DNA of 39,983 nt, taken from Oxalobacteraceae bacterium. Its GTDB lineage: Bacteria > Pseudomonadota > Gammaproteobacteria > Burkholderiales > Burkholderiaceae_D. A program made the translations under genes and the position numbers. Shown piece by piece: positions 23,995 through 32,430 of this stretch. The notes beneath the pieces are model-generated. The model was not told the DNA's origin. It saw nothing but the letters and a program-made list of their open reading frames with translations, and searched no databases. Numbering within the stretch: the stretch's first letter is position 1; the number at the start of each line of letters is the position of its first letter. The stretch covers positions 1 through 39,983 of the forward strand of contig DPRS01000052.1 of assembly GCA_003537575.1 (NCBI GenBank), written 5' to 3'.

Positions 23995-26817
23995 TCAGGC
24001 CGCTGCCGTCTCGCGGCGCCGCTGCAGCACGAAAATCGGCTGCGCCCAATGCACATCCTTTTTCTTTTTGCTGGTAATCAGCGTCAATTCTGACGGGTCG
24101 TACACGTCGGTATTGTGCGTCAGCGGCGTGGTCATCAGGTACTGCGCGTCGGTGTTCTTCAGGAATTCGCCGACCAGCTGGATGTTGCGGATATCCAGGT
24201 GAGCAAAGGGCTCGTCGATGAAGACGAAGCCGCCTGACCCCTCGTCGGACTTCAGCAGGCCGATCAGCAGGATCAGCGACTTCATCACCTGCTGGCCGCC
24301 GGACGCTTCGCCGTCGTTCAGGCCGATCGGGCCCTTGCCGTCGAACTTGAAGCGTACATGTAGGCCGGCTTGCGCCAGCAGCAGGTCGTCGTTTTCCAGG
24401 CGCACCGTGTCGGTATGCACTTCGATGCCGGCCAGCTCTCCCAGCTCCTTGATGTTGCGGCTATAGGTCTTGATGGTGTAGCGCAGGCGCTCGATGTAGG
24501 CGCCGCGGGCGTTGGAAGTCGCTTCGATGGCCCGGTTGTTTTGGTAGCGGCGCTCTTCGGTCTCGGCCTGGCGACCTTGCAGCAGGCTGGACAGTCGCAC
24601 GTGCTGGTCGACCACGGTGGAATCGGTTTCCCAGTCGTCGCGCGCCAGGTCGACGGCGAGGTGCTTCAGGCGCAGTTCGACCTGGTGCGCATTCTGGTGT
24701 TCCTCTACCAGCGCCAGGCGGCGCTGCGGGCGGCGCCAGGCATGCGGCAGATGGCGCCAGGTCTTGCGCAGCTCGGCCAGCTTGGCTGCATGTTCGGCGC
24801 GTTCTTCCTGGCAGCGCTTGTTGGAGACGCGCACATGCGATTCGGCATCGGCCAGCGCGCGCTTGGCGTTCTGCCAGTTGTTATCGGCCAGGGTGCGCGC
24901 CTCGGTGGCCTTTTTGGTCAACGGGAACAGTTCGCCCAGGCGGCCGCCGACTTCGGTGCGGGATGCCTTCAGCGGCGCGGCGCCGCGTTCGGCTTCCTCG
25001 AATTCGGCCTGGCGCGCGACCAGTTCCTTGGCCGCATCGACGCCGGCGATGCGCGCCTTCAAGGCGCTGACTTCGCTTGCCAGCTTGCCGATCTTTAGCG
25101 TCAGCTGATCTTCCTGCGCTTCCAGCTTCGGCAGCGAGGCCTGCAGGGCAGCCAGGCGCTGCAGGCGGCCGGCGTCGCCGAAACGGTAGCGCGAAGGCTC
25201 GACAAACAGCGAGCGGCCGCCGCGGCGCTCGTGGTGATAGGCTTCCGGCGTGATCCATTCCTCGTGGCCCGGCAATTTTGCGCCGGCTTCGACCGAATCG
25301 ACGCGCGTGATGCGCGCCAGTTGATCGATCAGCCAGCCGGGCGCCGGCGCGGTGAAGCGCACCGCCGACAACAGGCTCTTGTCCTTGACTTCGGGGGCCT
25401 TGACTCGATCGGCGACGATGAAGTGACCGTAACGCTCCTTTTCGGCGATGCGGTAAGCGGCGGCGGTATCGCCCGCATGGGCCAGCAGCACCACCGAAGT
25501 GTAGCCGCGCAGCGCGCCTTCGACGGCGCCCTGCCAGCGCGTGTCGGTCACTTCGACGATGTCGGGCAGCATCACGTGGTCGATCTTCGCATCGGCCAGC
25601 GCGCGGCGCATGGCGCGCACGTTTTCCGGGTCGGGCAGGGCAGACTTGCTTTCCAGCGCCGCGATCGCCGCGCGGTCGGCGGCAATCCGCGTCGCCAGTT
25701 CGTCGCGCGCCTGGCGCTGGCGCATGTAGTCGGCTTCCTTCTGTTCCAGTTCGGCGGCGACATCGGCGATGTCGGCGCCGGCATCGGCCGCCAGCTTCTG
25801 CAGGCGGGCCTTCTGTTCGAGCATGCTTTCCAGCGGCTTCAGCTTGCCGTTGATTTCGTTCAGCCGCATCTCCAGCACCGATTTTTCCTCTTCCAGCGCG
25901 GTTTCCTGCTGATGCGCGGCGCTGAGTGTGGCTGCCCGTTGCGCCACCTCGGCGCGCCTGTCGGACAATTGCCCATCCTGCGACGACAGCGTGGCGCGCG
26001 CTTCGCGCAGCGCGGCGCTGGTCGTCGCCGCCTTTTCGCGGAGCTCGTGATATTGCAGCGTCGGCAGGATTTCTTCCTGCAGGTCGCGCTGTTCCTTCAC
26101 CAGGCCTTCCCACTGGTGGAAATTGGCGGCGCGCAGGCGCAGGCGTTCCTGGTTGGTCTGCGCCGATTCCAGTTCCGCCTCGAACCTCTGCAGCTCGGTT
26201 TCGGTGTCGCGCTGGTGGCGCTTGGCCTCGTCGTAGGCATCCAGCACTTCCTTGTCGCCGAACACCTGGAACACCAGGTCGAGCAGCTGGCGCGGGGCGT
26301 ATTCGCACAGCTTGTCGGTTTCGCCCTGCTCCAGCGCCAGCACTTTCGCCATCGCCTGCGACAGGCCGGCGGCAGCCAGCCGCTTGCGGTAGGCGTCCAG
26401 CCCGAGCCAGTCGCTGGCTTCCTGCACTTCCTCGATGTCGACGACGCCGCCGCGCATCAGATACTGGCGCTTCCAGTCGCCGCCGTTTTTCTGAATTTGG
26501 CAGAACAGCGTGACCTCCTCCTCGCTGAAGAAGCCCGAGGCGCGGAATGGCCGGTTCGACAGCTGGCGCCCGCTGGCGCGGTTGTCGACCACGGCGCGCA
26601 GCCAGGAAATCTGCTGGCCGGCGTGGCGGGCGTAATGCTTGTACGAGCGGCCCATCGAGCAGTCCAGGCCGAACAGCGTGCGCAACGCATCGAGCAGGGT
26701 GGTCTTGCCGGAGCCGTTCTGGCCGGCGATGGTGATGATCTTGGCGTCGAGCGGAATGTTCTTCACGCGCTGCCAGTAGTCCCAGTGGACCATTTCCAGG
26801 GATTTGATGTGAAACAT
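23995..26817 (-). CDS. SMC-like ATPase (MksB/JetC-like)
   Basis: A 940-residue SMC-type protein. N-terminal Walker A is AGQNGSGKTTLLDALRTLFG (residues 31-50); coiled coil follows (about 225-405), a hinge-like segment at about 410-500 (ending near SVVLLAHAGDTAAAY), more coiled coil (about 560-790), and a C-terminal head with signature ASGGQQVMKSLILL (about 838) and Walker B GGFVFIDEPFAHLD (about 860). It is the last gene of a three-gene operon, nine bases after the MksE-like gene, with AAGGA six bases before its ATG. Order and neighbours match MksB or Wadjet JetC, but it lacks typical MukB motifs and no JetD is present. Likely DNA loop extrusion or chromosome organisation; function inferred. 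Confidence 0.82.
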   Translation of the reverse strand: MFHIKSLEMVHWDYWQRVKNIPLDAKIITIAGQNGSGKTTLLDALRTLFGLDCSMGRSYKHYARHAGQQISWLRAVVDNRASGRQLSNRPFRASGFFSEEEVTLFCQIQKNGGDWKRQYLMRGGVVDIEEVQEASDWLGLDAYRKRLAAAGLSQAMAKVLALEQGETDKLCEYAPRQLLDLVFQVFGDKEVLDAYDEAKRHQRDTETELQRFEAELESAQTNQERLRLRAANFHQWEGLVKEQRDLQEEILPTLQYHELREKAATTSAALREARATLSSQDGQLSDRRAEVAQRAATLSAAHQQETALEEEKSVLEMRLNEINGKLKPLESMLEQKARLQKLAADAGADIADVAAELEQKEADYMRQRQARDELATRIAADRAAIAALESKSALPDPENVRAMRRALADAKIDHVMLPDIVEVTDTRWQGAVEGALRGYTSVVLLAHAGDTAAAYRIAEKERYGHFIVADRVKAPEVKDKSLLSAVRFTAPAPGWLIDQLARITRVDSVEAGAKLPGHEEWITPEAYHHERRGGRSLFVEPSRYRFGDAGRLQRLAALQASLPKLEAQEDQLTLKIGKLASEVSALKARIAGVDAAKELVARQAEFEEAERGAAPLKASRTEVGGRLGELFPLTKKATEARTLADNNWQNAKRALADAESHVRVSNKRCQEERAEHAAKLAELRKTWRHLPHAWRRPQRRLALVEEHQNAHQVELRLKHLAVDLARDDWETDSTVVDQHVRLSSLLQGRQAETEERRYQNNRAIEATSNARGAYIERLRYTIKTYSRNIKELGELAGIEVHTDTVRLENDDLLLAQAGLHVRFKFDGKGPIGLNDGEASGGQQVMKSLILLIGLLKSDEGSGGFVFIDEPFAHLDIRNIQLVGEFLKNTDAQYLMTTPLTHNTDVYDPSELTLITSKKKKDVHWAQPIFVLQRRRETAAA

Positions 26818-26826
26818 GGGGCGTCC

Positions 26827-27516
26827 TTATTCCTGGTTTTCCTGATGTAGTTCTTCGGCCTGCGGGAAGGCGATGACCTCGGCCTCCTTCGGCAGCGGAC
26901 GATGGAAGATGTCGGACAGCGCGCCGTTGACGATGCGGTCCTTCAGCGCGTCGGTGTCCATCATCAGGTCCAGCAACGGCCCTTCCATGATCATGTCGCC
27001 GCGGCGCTCGACGAAGCCGAGCTTGGAGAGCTGGCCGAGGTTCATGTCCATGCGCGTCTTCTTGCCGAGCTTGTCGCCGAAATCGGCCAGCAGCGCGCGG
27101 TAGGAAATCCCCATCGAGGCGTCTTCGGCGCGCGGCAGCGGCTTGTCTTTGCCGAACATGTCTTCCTGGTCTTCCAGGGCGGCCTGGTGCGCTTCCTGGC
27201 GCTCACGCTTGGGCAGGATGATCAGTGCCCACAGCACCACCAGCAGCGCCACGCCGTCGCGCGCGAGCCCGAGGTTGTTGTTTTGCCAGACCTCGCGCGA
27301 GCCGAAAATCTTCGGCTCGATTTCACGCGTCAGCGCCAGCGTGACATTGTCGGCGTACACGTTGTCGAGAAACTTCATGCCGCAGGCGGCCAGGCGGTTA
27401 TCGACTTCCTGGCGGAAGACTTCATCGGTCAGGGCGCGCTTGACCAGCTTGTTTTCGCGCGCCAGGGTCTGATGCGTGAGCAGCTGCGCAATCAGGATTT
27501 GGGCGTCATCTGTCAT
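26827..27516 (-). CDS. MksE/JetB-like subunit of SMC complex
   Basis: A 229-residue protein with no motif I can name. It is probably a kleisin-associated winged-helix subunit, judged by position between the kleisin-like and SMC-like genes. A 15-residue hydrophobic helix (GVALLVVLWALIILP, residues 88-102) is followed by charged residues; in this type of protein it is more likely buried than membrane-spanning. The C-terminal half contains LGQLSKLGFVERRGD, which reads like a winged-helix strand-turn. The ATG at 27516 is used: AGGA lies about seven bases upstream, and the start overlaps the preceding stop by 11 bases. Confidence 0.7.
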   Translation of the reverse strand: MTDDAQILIAQLLTHQTLARENKLVKRALTDEVFRQEVDNRLAACGMKFLDNVYADNVTLALTREIEPKIFGSREVWQNNNLGLARDGVALLVVLWALIILPKRERQEAHQAALEDQEDMFGKDKPLPRAEDASMGISYRALLADFGDKLGKKTRMDMNLGQLSKLGFVERRGDMIMEGPLLDLMMDTDALKDRIVNGALSDIFHRPLPKEAEVIAFPQAEELHQENQE

Positions 27517-28852
27517 GTAATTTGTCCTGTTCGGTCTTCGGTGCAAGTGGCGTAATGGGCGCCAGCGTGGCGACCGAGATGGCAGCCACGTGCGGGTCTT
27601 GCAGTTTCAGCATGTCGTCCTGCGGAGTGAATTCCAGCGGCAGGCGCGCCATCGAGGCGGTGCCGCCCTGCAGCGCGGCTTCGCTTTCATCGCCTAACAA
27701 CGGCAGCATCGAAGCGCGGTAGGAGGCAACCGCGAACGGCGCCGGCAGCAGGGTGTCGTGCACCGGGCCGGAGACTGCGCCGGTTGCCACAAAAGAGGTA
27801 AGCCGGTTGAGCCAGTCGTTCAGCTCAAGCGAGGTCGAGGCGGCCTGGCTCTCGGTGACATTGGCATTTTCACCGGCCGGCAATGCAAAGACCGGCGTGC
27901 TGTGCTTGTCGGCCAGCAGTTCGGTCTCGGCCACGTCGATCATTTCGGACGGCGTGATGAACATCGGCGTGGCCGGCAGCGCGATCGCGCCGCGCGCCAG
28001 TCCCGTCAGGTCTTCATGCCGCATCAGCCAGGTCTTGATGTCGGTGGTGGTCAGGCCCGACTGGCCGAGATGGACGCGCTGGCGTTCGATCTGGTTGAGC
28101 GCGCGCGAAAACATTCCCTGCATGTTGAGCAGGGCGCTTTGCGCGCGGCCGATTGCCTGGGCGGCGCGGTGAGTGGCGCCGTCGGCATCGGGGTCGCTGG
28201 TGATGGCCTGGATGATTTGCGAGCCCTTGTCCACCCAGTCGCAGGCGGTATTCCACTTTTCCTGGGCCGCGCGCAGGCGGAATTCCGAGCCGGAGGCGAT
28301 GGCGTCGCGGAATTCCTCGGTAAGGTCGACCATCCTCCCCAGCAGGTGGTGCAGCTGCTCGGTGGTAATGCCGCCGACCGCTTGCGCACCGGCCACCTGC
28401 GACAGCAAAAAGCCCATGCCGGCCTGATTTTCCTGCTCGGATAGCGCGATCAGGCTGTCGACTGCCGACAGCACGTTGCGTGCTAACGGGGTGATGCGGT
28501 AGACGCCGTTGGCGGCATCCCAGTTCAGCATCTGGTGGGTGCGCAGCCGCGCCAGCACCGTTTCCAGGCTTTCCGGTTCCAGGTAGCCGAGCTTGGCATT
28601 GATGTCGGCGCGAGTCAGCGCTCCGGCCTGGGCATCGGCGGCCAGTTCCCCCAGCACCAGCAGGCGCACCAGCACGCCGTCGGCGCCGCCGTGAAACAGC
28701 GCGTTAAATGCTTGCAGCACCGGCTGCGCACTTTTCAGGCGAAAGACCTGTTCGACGTCATCGGGAGAAATATTCGGCTTGAAATAGGATTGCAGCGAAT
28801 CCAGCTGCTCGTCGTCGGTGTGGACGGCGGCAGCGCTCGTTGTGTTTTGCAT
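27506..28852 (-). CDS. MksF/JetA-like kleisin subunit
   Basis: A 448-residue protein, first in the SMC-like operon. The N-terminal third looks like a winged helix (TRADINAKLGYLEPESLETVLARLRTH... in parts, about residues 75-120, then YRITPLARNVL). The middle (about 150-270) is helical and could contact the SMC neck; the C-terminal third (about 300-448) is Pro/Ala-rich and less ordered. It is placed as the kleisin by gene order F-E-B; sequence alone does not prove it. The ATG at 28852 has only a weak SD. It is divergent from the ParA-like gene across 249 bases. Confidence 0.65.
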   Translation of the reverse strand: MQNTTSAAAVHTDDEQLDSLQSYFKPNISPDDVEQVFRLKSAQPVLQAFNALFHGGADGVLVRLLVLGELAADAQAGALTRADINAKLGYLEPESLETVLARLRTHQMLNWDAANGVYRITPLARNVLSAVDSLIALSEQENQAGMGFLLSQVAGAQAVGGITTEQLHHLLGRMVDLTEEFRDAIASGSEFRLRAAQEKWNTACDWVDKGSQIIQAITSDPDADGATHRAAQAIGRAQSALLNMQGMFSRALNQIERQRVHLGQSGLTTTDIKTWLMRHEDLTGLARGAIALPATPMFITPSEMIDVAETELLADKHSTPVFALPAGENANVTESQAASTSLELNDWLNRLTSFVATGAVSGPVHDTLLPAPFAVASYRASMLPLLGDESEAALQGGTASMARLPLEFTPQDDMLKLQDPHVAAISVATLAPITPLAPKTEQDKLHDR

Positions 28853-29101
28853 GGAGCCATTTTAAGGCAATGCAGGCCATTTACAAATTGCTCTGATGGG
28901 CATTTGCCACTTGCCTATTCGGCCCGGACATGCGTTGGCCGCGGTTTGCCGCATCTGCGGGCGGATACGGCCGTTTGTCCGACAGATTTTTTGCCGGCGC
29001 CATGCTATTCTTGCAAAAAAATCAGTAGATTGCCAGCGCGGCGCCGCACAATTGGCGGCGGAAGCTGCAACCATCCAGTCCAGGAAAAGTCCAGGGAAGT
29101 C

Positions 29102-29713
29102 ATGCCAGTCTTTGTCATTGCCAATCCAAAAGGCGGCGTCGGGAAAAGCACGTTTGCCGTCAATCTCGCCGGCTATTTCGCCACGCGCGGCCACAAGGTG
29201 ATGCTGGGCGACGTCGATGTCCAGCAATCCTCGCGTTCCTGGCTGGCGTTGCGTCCGCCCAGCCTGGCACCGATCGGCGCCTGGGAAATCGGCGCCGGCA
29301 ATGTCGCCAGGCCGCCCAAGGGAACCACCCATATCGTGCTGGACACGCCAGCCGGTTTCGACGGCGTCCGTTTCGACGAGGTGCTGCGCATTGCTGACAA
29401 GATCATCGTGCCGCTGCAGCCGTCGATGTTCGACATCCTTGCCACCCAGGCCTTCCTGCTCAAGCTGATCGCCTGCAAGGGCAAGGCGCAGATCGGCGTG
29501 CTCGGCATGCGCGTCAACAGCCGCACGCGCGCCGCCGACCAGCTGGCGCATTACGTCAACAATCTCGGCTTGCCGGTGCTGGGCTTCCTGCGCGATACGC
29601 AGAATTACGTGCAGCTTGCCTCACAGGGTGCCACCGTCTGGGATGCCGCGCAGTCACGGGTGGAGAAAGACCTCGATCAGTGGCAGAGCGTGAGGGAGTG
29701 GGTGGAGCGCTAG
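29102..29713 (+). CDS. ParA/MinD-family ATPase
   Basis: A 203-residue minimal ParA-type ATPase. The deviant Walker A NPKGGVGKST with its signature lysine is at residues 8-17; the A' motif is GDVDVQQSSRSW, and Walker B is HIVLDTPAGFDG. There is no N-terminal DNA-binding extension and no parB gene nearby, so it is an orphan of the small ParA class. The ATG at 29102 has AGGGAAG five bases upstream; the longer reading back to 28535 runs into the opposing gene and is rejected. Its divergent position next to the SMC-like operon suggests, but does not prove, a role in DNA segregation or positioning. Confidence 0.88.
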   Translation: MPVFVIANPKGGVGKSTFAVNLAGYFATRGHKVMLGDVDVQQSSRSWLALRPPSLAPIGAWEIGAGNVARPPKGTTHIVLDTPAGFDGVRFDEVLRIADKIIVPLQPSMFDILATQAFLLKLIACKGKAQIGVLGMRVNSRTRAADQLAHYVNNLGLPVLGFLRDTQNYVQLASQGATVWDAAQSRVEKDLDQWQSVREWVER

Positions 29714-29734
29714 GCGCAGGCCAGGACCTGGGGC

Positions 29735-30673
29735 CTAGGGTCTTCTGGCGCGAGCGGTTTCCAGCAGCCGGCAGATCTGCCCGGCGCCATCGATGATGCG
29801 CGGCCCGGGACGCGTCAGCAGGTCGGGGTCGGCGACAAACAGATTGCCGCGCGCCACCGCCGTCATTTTCGGAAAGCGCCTCCACGAAGAGAGCGCGTTG
29901 TTATCCTTGCTCGTGCCGCCAATGATGGCTTCCGGGTCGATACGCACCACGTCTTCCACGCCCACCGTCGGCGCCAGCTGCTTCAGGCCGCCAAAGACAT
30001 TGCGGCCGCCGCACAGGCGCAGCACGGCCGATGCCATGTGCATGTCGTTGAGGGTCATCAGCGGCTTGTCCCAGATCTGGTAAAACACGCGCACCGGCGC
30101 GCTTTGCGCGTGGCGCTCCGCCAGGCTGTCCAGGCGCGCGCGAAATTTTGCTGCGGCTGCGCGGCCGGCAGATTCGGTGCCGGCCAGCTGCGCCAGCCGC
30201 TCGATATTGCCGGCGATGGTGGCGAAGTCGCGCGGCTCGCTTTCGAATACGGGGATGCCGAGATTTTTCAGGCGGGCGATCTGGGCGGCCGAATTGCCGC
30301 TGCTCCAGGCCACCACCAGGTCGGGTTTCAGGGCGACGATGCGTTCCAGGTCGAGCGCCGCGGCGCTGCCGACACCAGGCAGTTGCCTGGCTTGCGGCGG
30401 ATGGTCGCTGAATTCACTCACGCCGACCACCTGTTCGCCGGCGCCGGCAGCGTACAGCAGTTCCGTCGCATGCGGCGCCAGGCTGACGATGCGCCGCGCC
30501 GGCGCCGCCAGCGTGAGCCTGTTGCCGGCATCGTCAACCGTGGCGAGTGCGACTGTCTTCGGCATCGCTGCGGCAGCGGAAGAGGCAAGCGCAGGCCTCT
30601 CTTGCGCCAGCGCCGCGCCGGACGCCAGCAGCAGGCCGGCGCCCGCCAGCAGTGAAGCGATCACTGGGGGCAC
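29735..30673 (-). CDS. btuF: Periplasmic B12-binding protein (BtuF-like)
   Basis: A 312-residue helical-backbone substrate-binding protein. A signal peptide (about residues 1-23, ending GAALAQ) is followed by the mature domain with RIVSLAPHATELLYAAGAG, VGVSEFSDHP, IVALKPDLVVAW and, near the end, RPGPRIIDGAGQICRLL. It would deliver cobalamin to BtuCD. Its start is GTG at 30673 with no good SD, 22 bases after panC, so it may rely on coupling. It lies about 9 kb from btuBCD and has no riboswitch of its own. Iron-siderophore binding proteins of the same fold are an alternative. Confidence 0.85.
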   Translation of the reverse strand: MPPVIASLLAGAGLLLASGAALAQERPALASSAAAAMPKTVALATVDDAGNRLTLAAPARRIVSLAPHATELLYAAGAGEQVVGVSEFSDHPPQARQLPGVGSAAALDLERIVALKPDLVVAWSSGNSAAQIARLKNLGIPVFESEPRDFATIAGNIERLAQLAGTESAGRAAAAKFRARLDSLAERHAQSAPVRVFYQIWDKPLMTLNDMHMASAVLRLCGGRNVFGGLKQLAPTVGVEDVVRIDPEAIIGGTSKDNNALSSWRRFPKMTAVARGNLFVADPDLLTRPGPRIIDGAGQICRLLETARARRP

Positions 30674-30695
30674 GGAATTGGCGCCGGCAAGCCGG

Positions 30696-31535
30696 TCAGA
30701 TTTCCAGATTGTCGATCAGGCGCGTATTGCCCAGCTTGGCGGCAGCCAGCACCACCAGGGGTTCGCCTTGCTCCATGTCGGCGGCCGAGGGCGGCTGCAA
30801 GTCGATGCGGCGGCGGATCGAAACGTAATCCGGCTGCCAGTGGCGCTGCGCCAGGCTGGTCATGGCTTGCTGCTCCAGTTGAGCGACTTCCTTGCGGCCG
30901 GCGCGCACTTCCTCGGCAACTTTGTTCAGGGTCTGGAAGAGGACCGGCGCCTCGGTGCGCTCCGTGGCCGACAGATAGCCGTTGCGCGAGGAAAGCGCGA
31001 GACCGTCTTCGGCGCGATACGTTTCGGCGCCGATGATTTCGGTGGGCAGCGCGAACTGGCGCGCCATGTTACGCACGATCATCAGCTGCTGGTAATCCTT
31101 TTTGCCGAACACGGCCACGCGCGGCTGCACGCAGGAAAAAAGCTTCATCACCACGGTCGTTACTCCCGTGAAAAAACCGGGGCGGAATTCGCCTTCGAGG
31201 GTGTTGCCCAGGCCATCCGGCGGCAGCACCCGGTATTCCTGCGGCTCCGGATACATGTCTTTTTCGGTCGGGGCGAACAGCACGTACACGCCTTCCTTTT
31301 CCAGCTTTTCGGCGTCGTCCTGGAGCGTACGGGGATACTTGTCGAAATCCTCGTTCGGGCCGAACTGCAGGCGGTTGACGAAGATCGAGGCGACCACCGG
31401 GTCGCCGTGCCGCTTGGCCAGGCGCATGAGCGACAGGTGTCCCTCGTGCAGGTTGCCCATGGTGGGCACGAAAGCGGTGCGCAGCTGACCGCGCAGCTGG
31501 TCGCGCAATTCTTCGATGGAGGAGACGATTTTCAT
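30696..31535 (-). CDS. panC: Pantothenate synthetase
   Basis: A 279-residue enzyme that joins pantoate and beta-alanine with ATP to make pantothenate, the precursor of coenzyme A. Motifs are the HIGH-like PTMGNLHEGHLSL (about residue 24), FVNRLQFGPNEDF, VFGKKDYQQLMIVRNM and the KMSKS-like LALSSRNGYLS. Length and domain order are normal. It starts 17 bases after the scpA stop with a pyrimidine-rich leader and no visible SD, so translation may depend on scpA. The panB and panD genes are not in the window. Confidence 0.96.
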   Translation of the reverse strand: MKIVSSIEELRDQLRGQLRTAFVPTMGNLHEGHLSLMRLAKRHGDPVVASIFVNRLQFGPNEDFDKYPRTLQDDAEKLEKEGVYVLFAPTEKDMYPEPQEYRVLPPDGLGNTLEGEFRPGFFTGVTTVVMKLFSCVQPRVAVFGKKDYQQLMIVRNMARQFALPTEIIGAETYRAEDGLALSSRNGYLSATERTEAPVLFQTLNKVAEEVRAGRKEVAQLEQQAMTSLAQRHWQPDYVSIRRRIDLQPPSAADMEQGEPLVVLAAAKLGNTRLIDNLEI

Positions 31536-31552
31536 GAAAAGAAAAATAGTAA

Positions 31553-32419
31553 TCAGGTCGGCGAATAGGCAAGCCGTACATAGATCGGCGCGAACGCCTC
31601 GGCCTGGGTGATTTCGATCAGGGTTTCCTTGGCCAGTTCGAGCAGGGCGATGAAGTTCACCACCACCACCGGCACGCCCCTGGACGGGTCGAACAAGTCG
31701 GCGAATTCGACGAATTTGGCCGATTGCAGACGGCGCAGGATGCCCGACATGTGCTCGCGCACGGACAGTTCCTCGCGGCTGATCTTGTGGTGTTGCGTGA
31801 GCTTGGCGCGCTTGAATACATCGGCCCAGGCGGCCTGCAGGTCCAGCGCATGGACTTCCGGCCAGCGCGTGACGATGCTTTGCTCGATGTGGATCTGGGT
31901 GCGCACGAAATCGCGGCCCACTTGGGGCAGGGAGTCGAGTTCGAAGGCTGCCAGCTTGATCTGTTCGTATTCAAGCAGGCGGCGCACCAGTTCGGCGCGC
32001 GGGTCCTGCGGTTCCTCGCCGGGTTCGGCGGGTTTGACCGGCAGCAGCATGCGCGACTTGATTTCGATGAGCATGGCCGCCATCAGAAGATACTCGGCCG
32101 CCAGTTCGAGGTTGTGCAGGCGGATCTGGTCAACGTACTCCAGGTACTGGCGCGTCACCTGCGCCAGCGGGATGTCGAGGATGTTGAAATTCTGCTTGCG
32201 GATCAGGTACAGCAGCAAGTCGAGCGGGCCTTCGAAGGCTTCCAGGAAAACTTCCAGCGCATCCGGCGGGATGTACAGGTCGCTCGGCAGCTGAAACAGC
32301 GGTTCGCCGTACAGCCTGGCGAATGCGACGCCGTCGATCACGTCCGGCGTCGAATCCGCCTGGCCGGCGACCGCCAGCTCCAGCGCATCATCCGTCGGCT
32401 CGTTCTGCTGCCCGCTCAC
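31553..32419 (-). CDS. scpA: Segregation and condensation protein A (kleisin)
   Basis: A 288-residue kleisin of the SMC-ScpAB condensin. Recognisable parts: FEGPLDLLLYLIRKQNFNI with the following DIPLAQVTRQYL and LELAAEYLLMAAMLIEIKSRMLLP, typical of the ScpA N-terminal domain, and a C-terminal winged helix (about 220-288) that binds the SMC head. The start is GTG at 32419, chosen because AAGGA lies eight bases upstream and 11 bases separate it from the DUF3460 stop; the longer reading to 32653 runs through DUF3460. The scpB and smc genes are not in the window. Confidence 0.92.
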   Translation of the reverse strand: MSGQQNEPTDDALELAVAGQADSTPDVIDGVAFARLYGEPLFQLPSDLYIPPDALEVFLEAFEGPLDLLLYLIRKQNFNILDIPLAQVTRQYLEYVDQIRLHNLELAAEYLLMAAMLIEIKSRMLLPVKPAEPGEEPQDPRAELVRRLLEYEQIKLAAFELDSLPQVGRDFVRTQIHIEQSIVTRWPEVHALDLQAAWADVFKRAKLTQHHKISREELSVREHMSGILRRLQSAKFVEFADLFDPSRGVPVVVVNFIALLELAKETLIEITQAEAFAPIYVRLAYSPT

Positions 32420-32430
32420 CGCTTGAATCC

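Noticed and set aside
25231..26850. 539-codon plus-strand open frame opposite the SMC-like gene
   Set aside because: Antisense shadow: rich in Gln/Arg/His/Phe runs mirroring coiled-coil codons, no start signals, while the minus strand has clear Walker motifs.
23995..28852. Complete Wadjet defence system
   Set aside because: The fourth component JetD (topoisomerase VI-like nuclease) is missing on both sides, so it is described as Mks-like/JetABC-like only.
28535..29101. N-terminal extension of the ParA-like protein
   Set aside because: It would overlap the kleisin-like gene on the opposite strand and crosses the intergenic region; MPVFVIANPKGG with its SD is the natural start.
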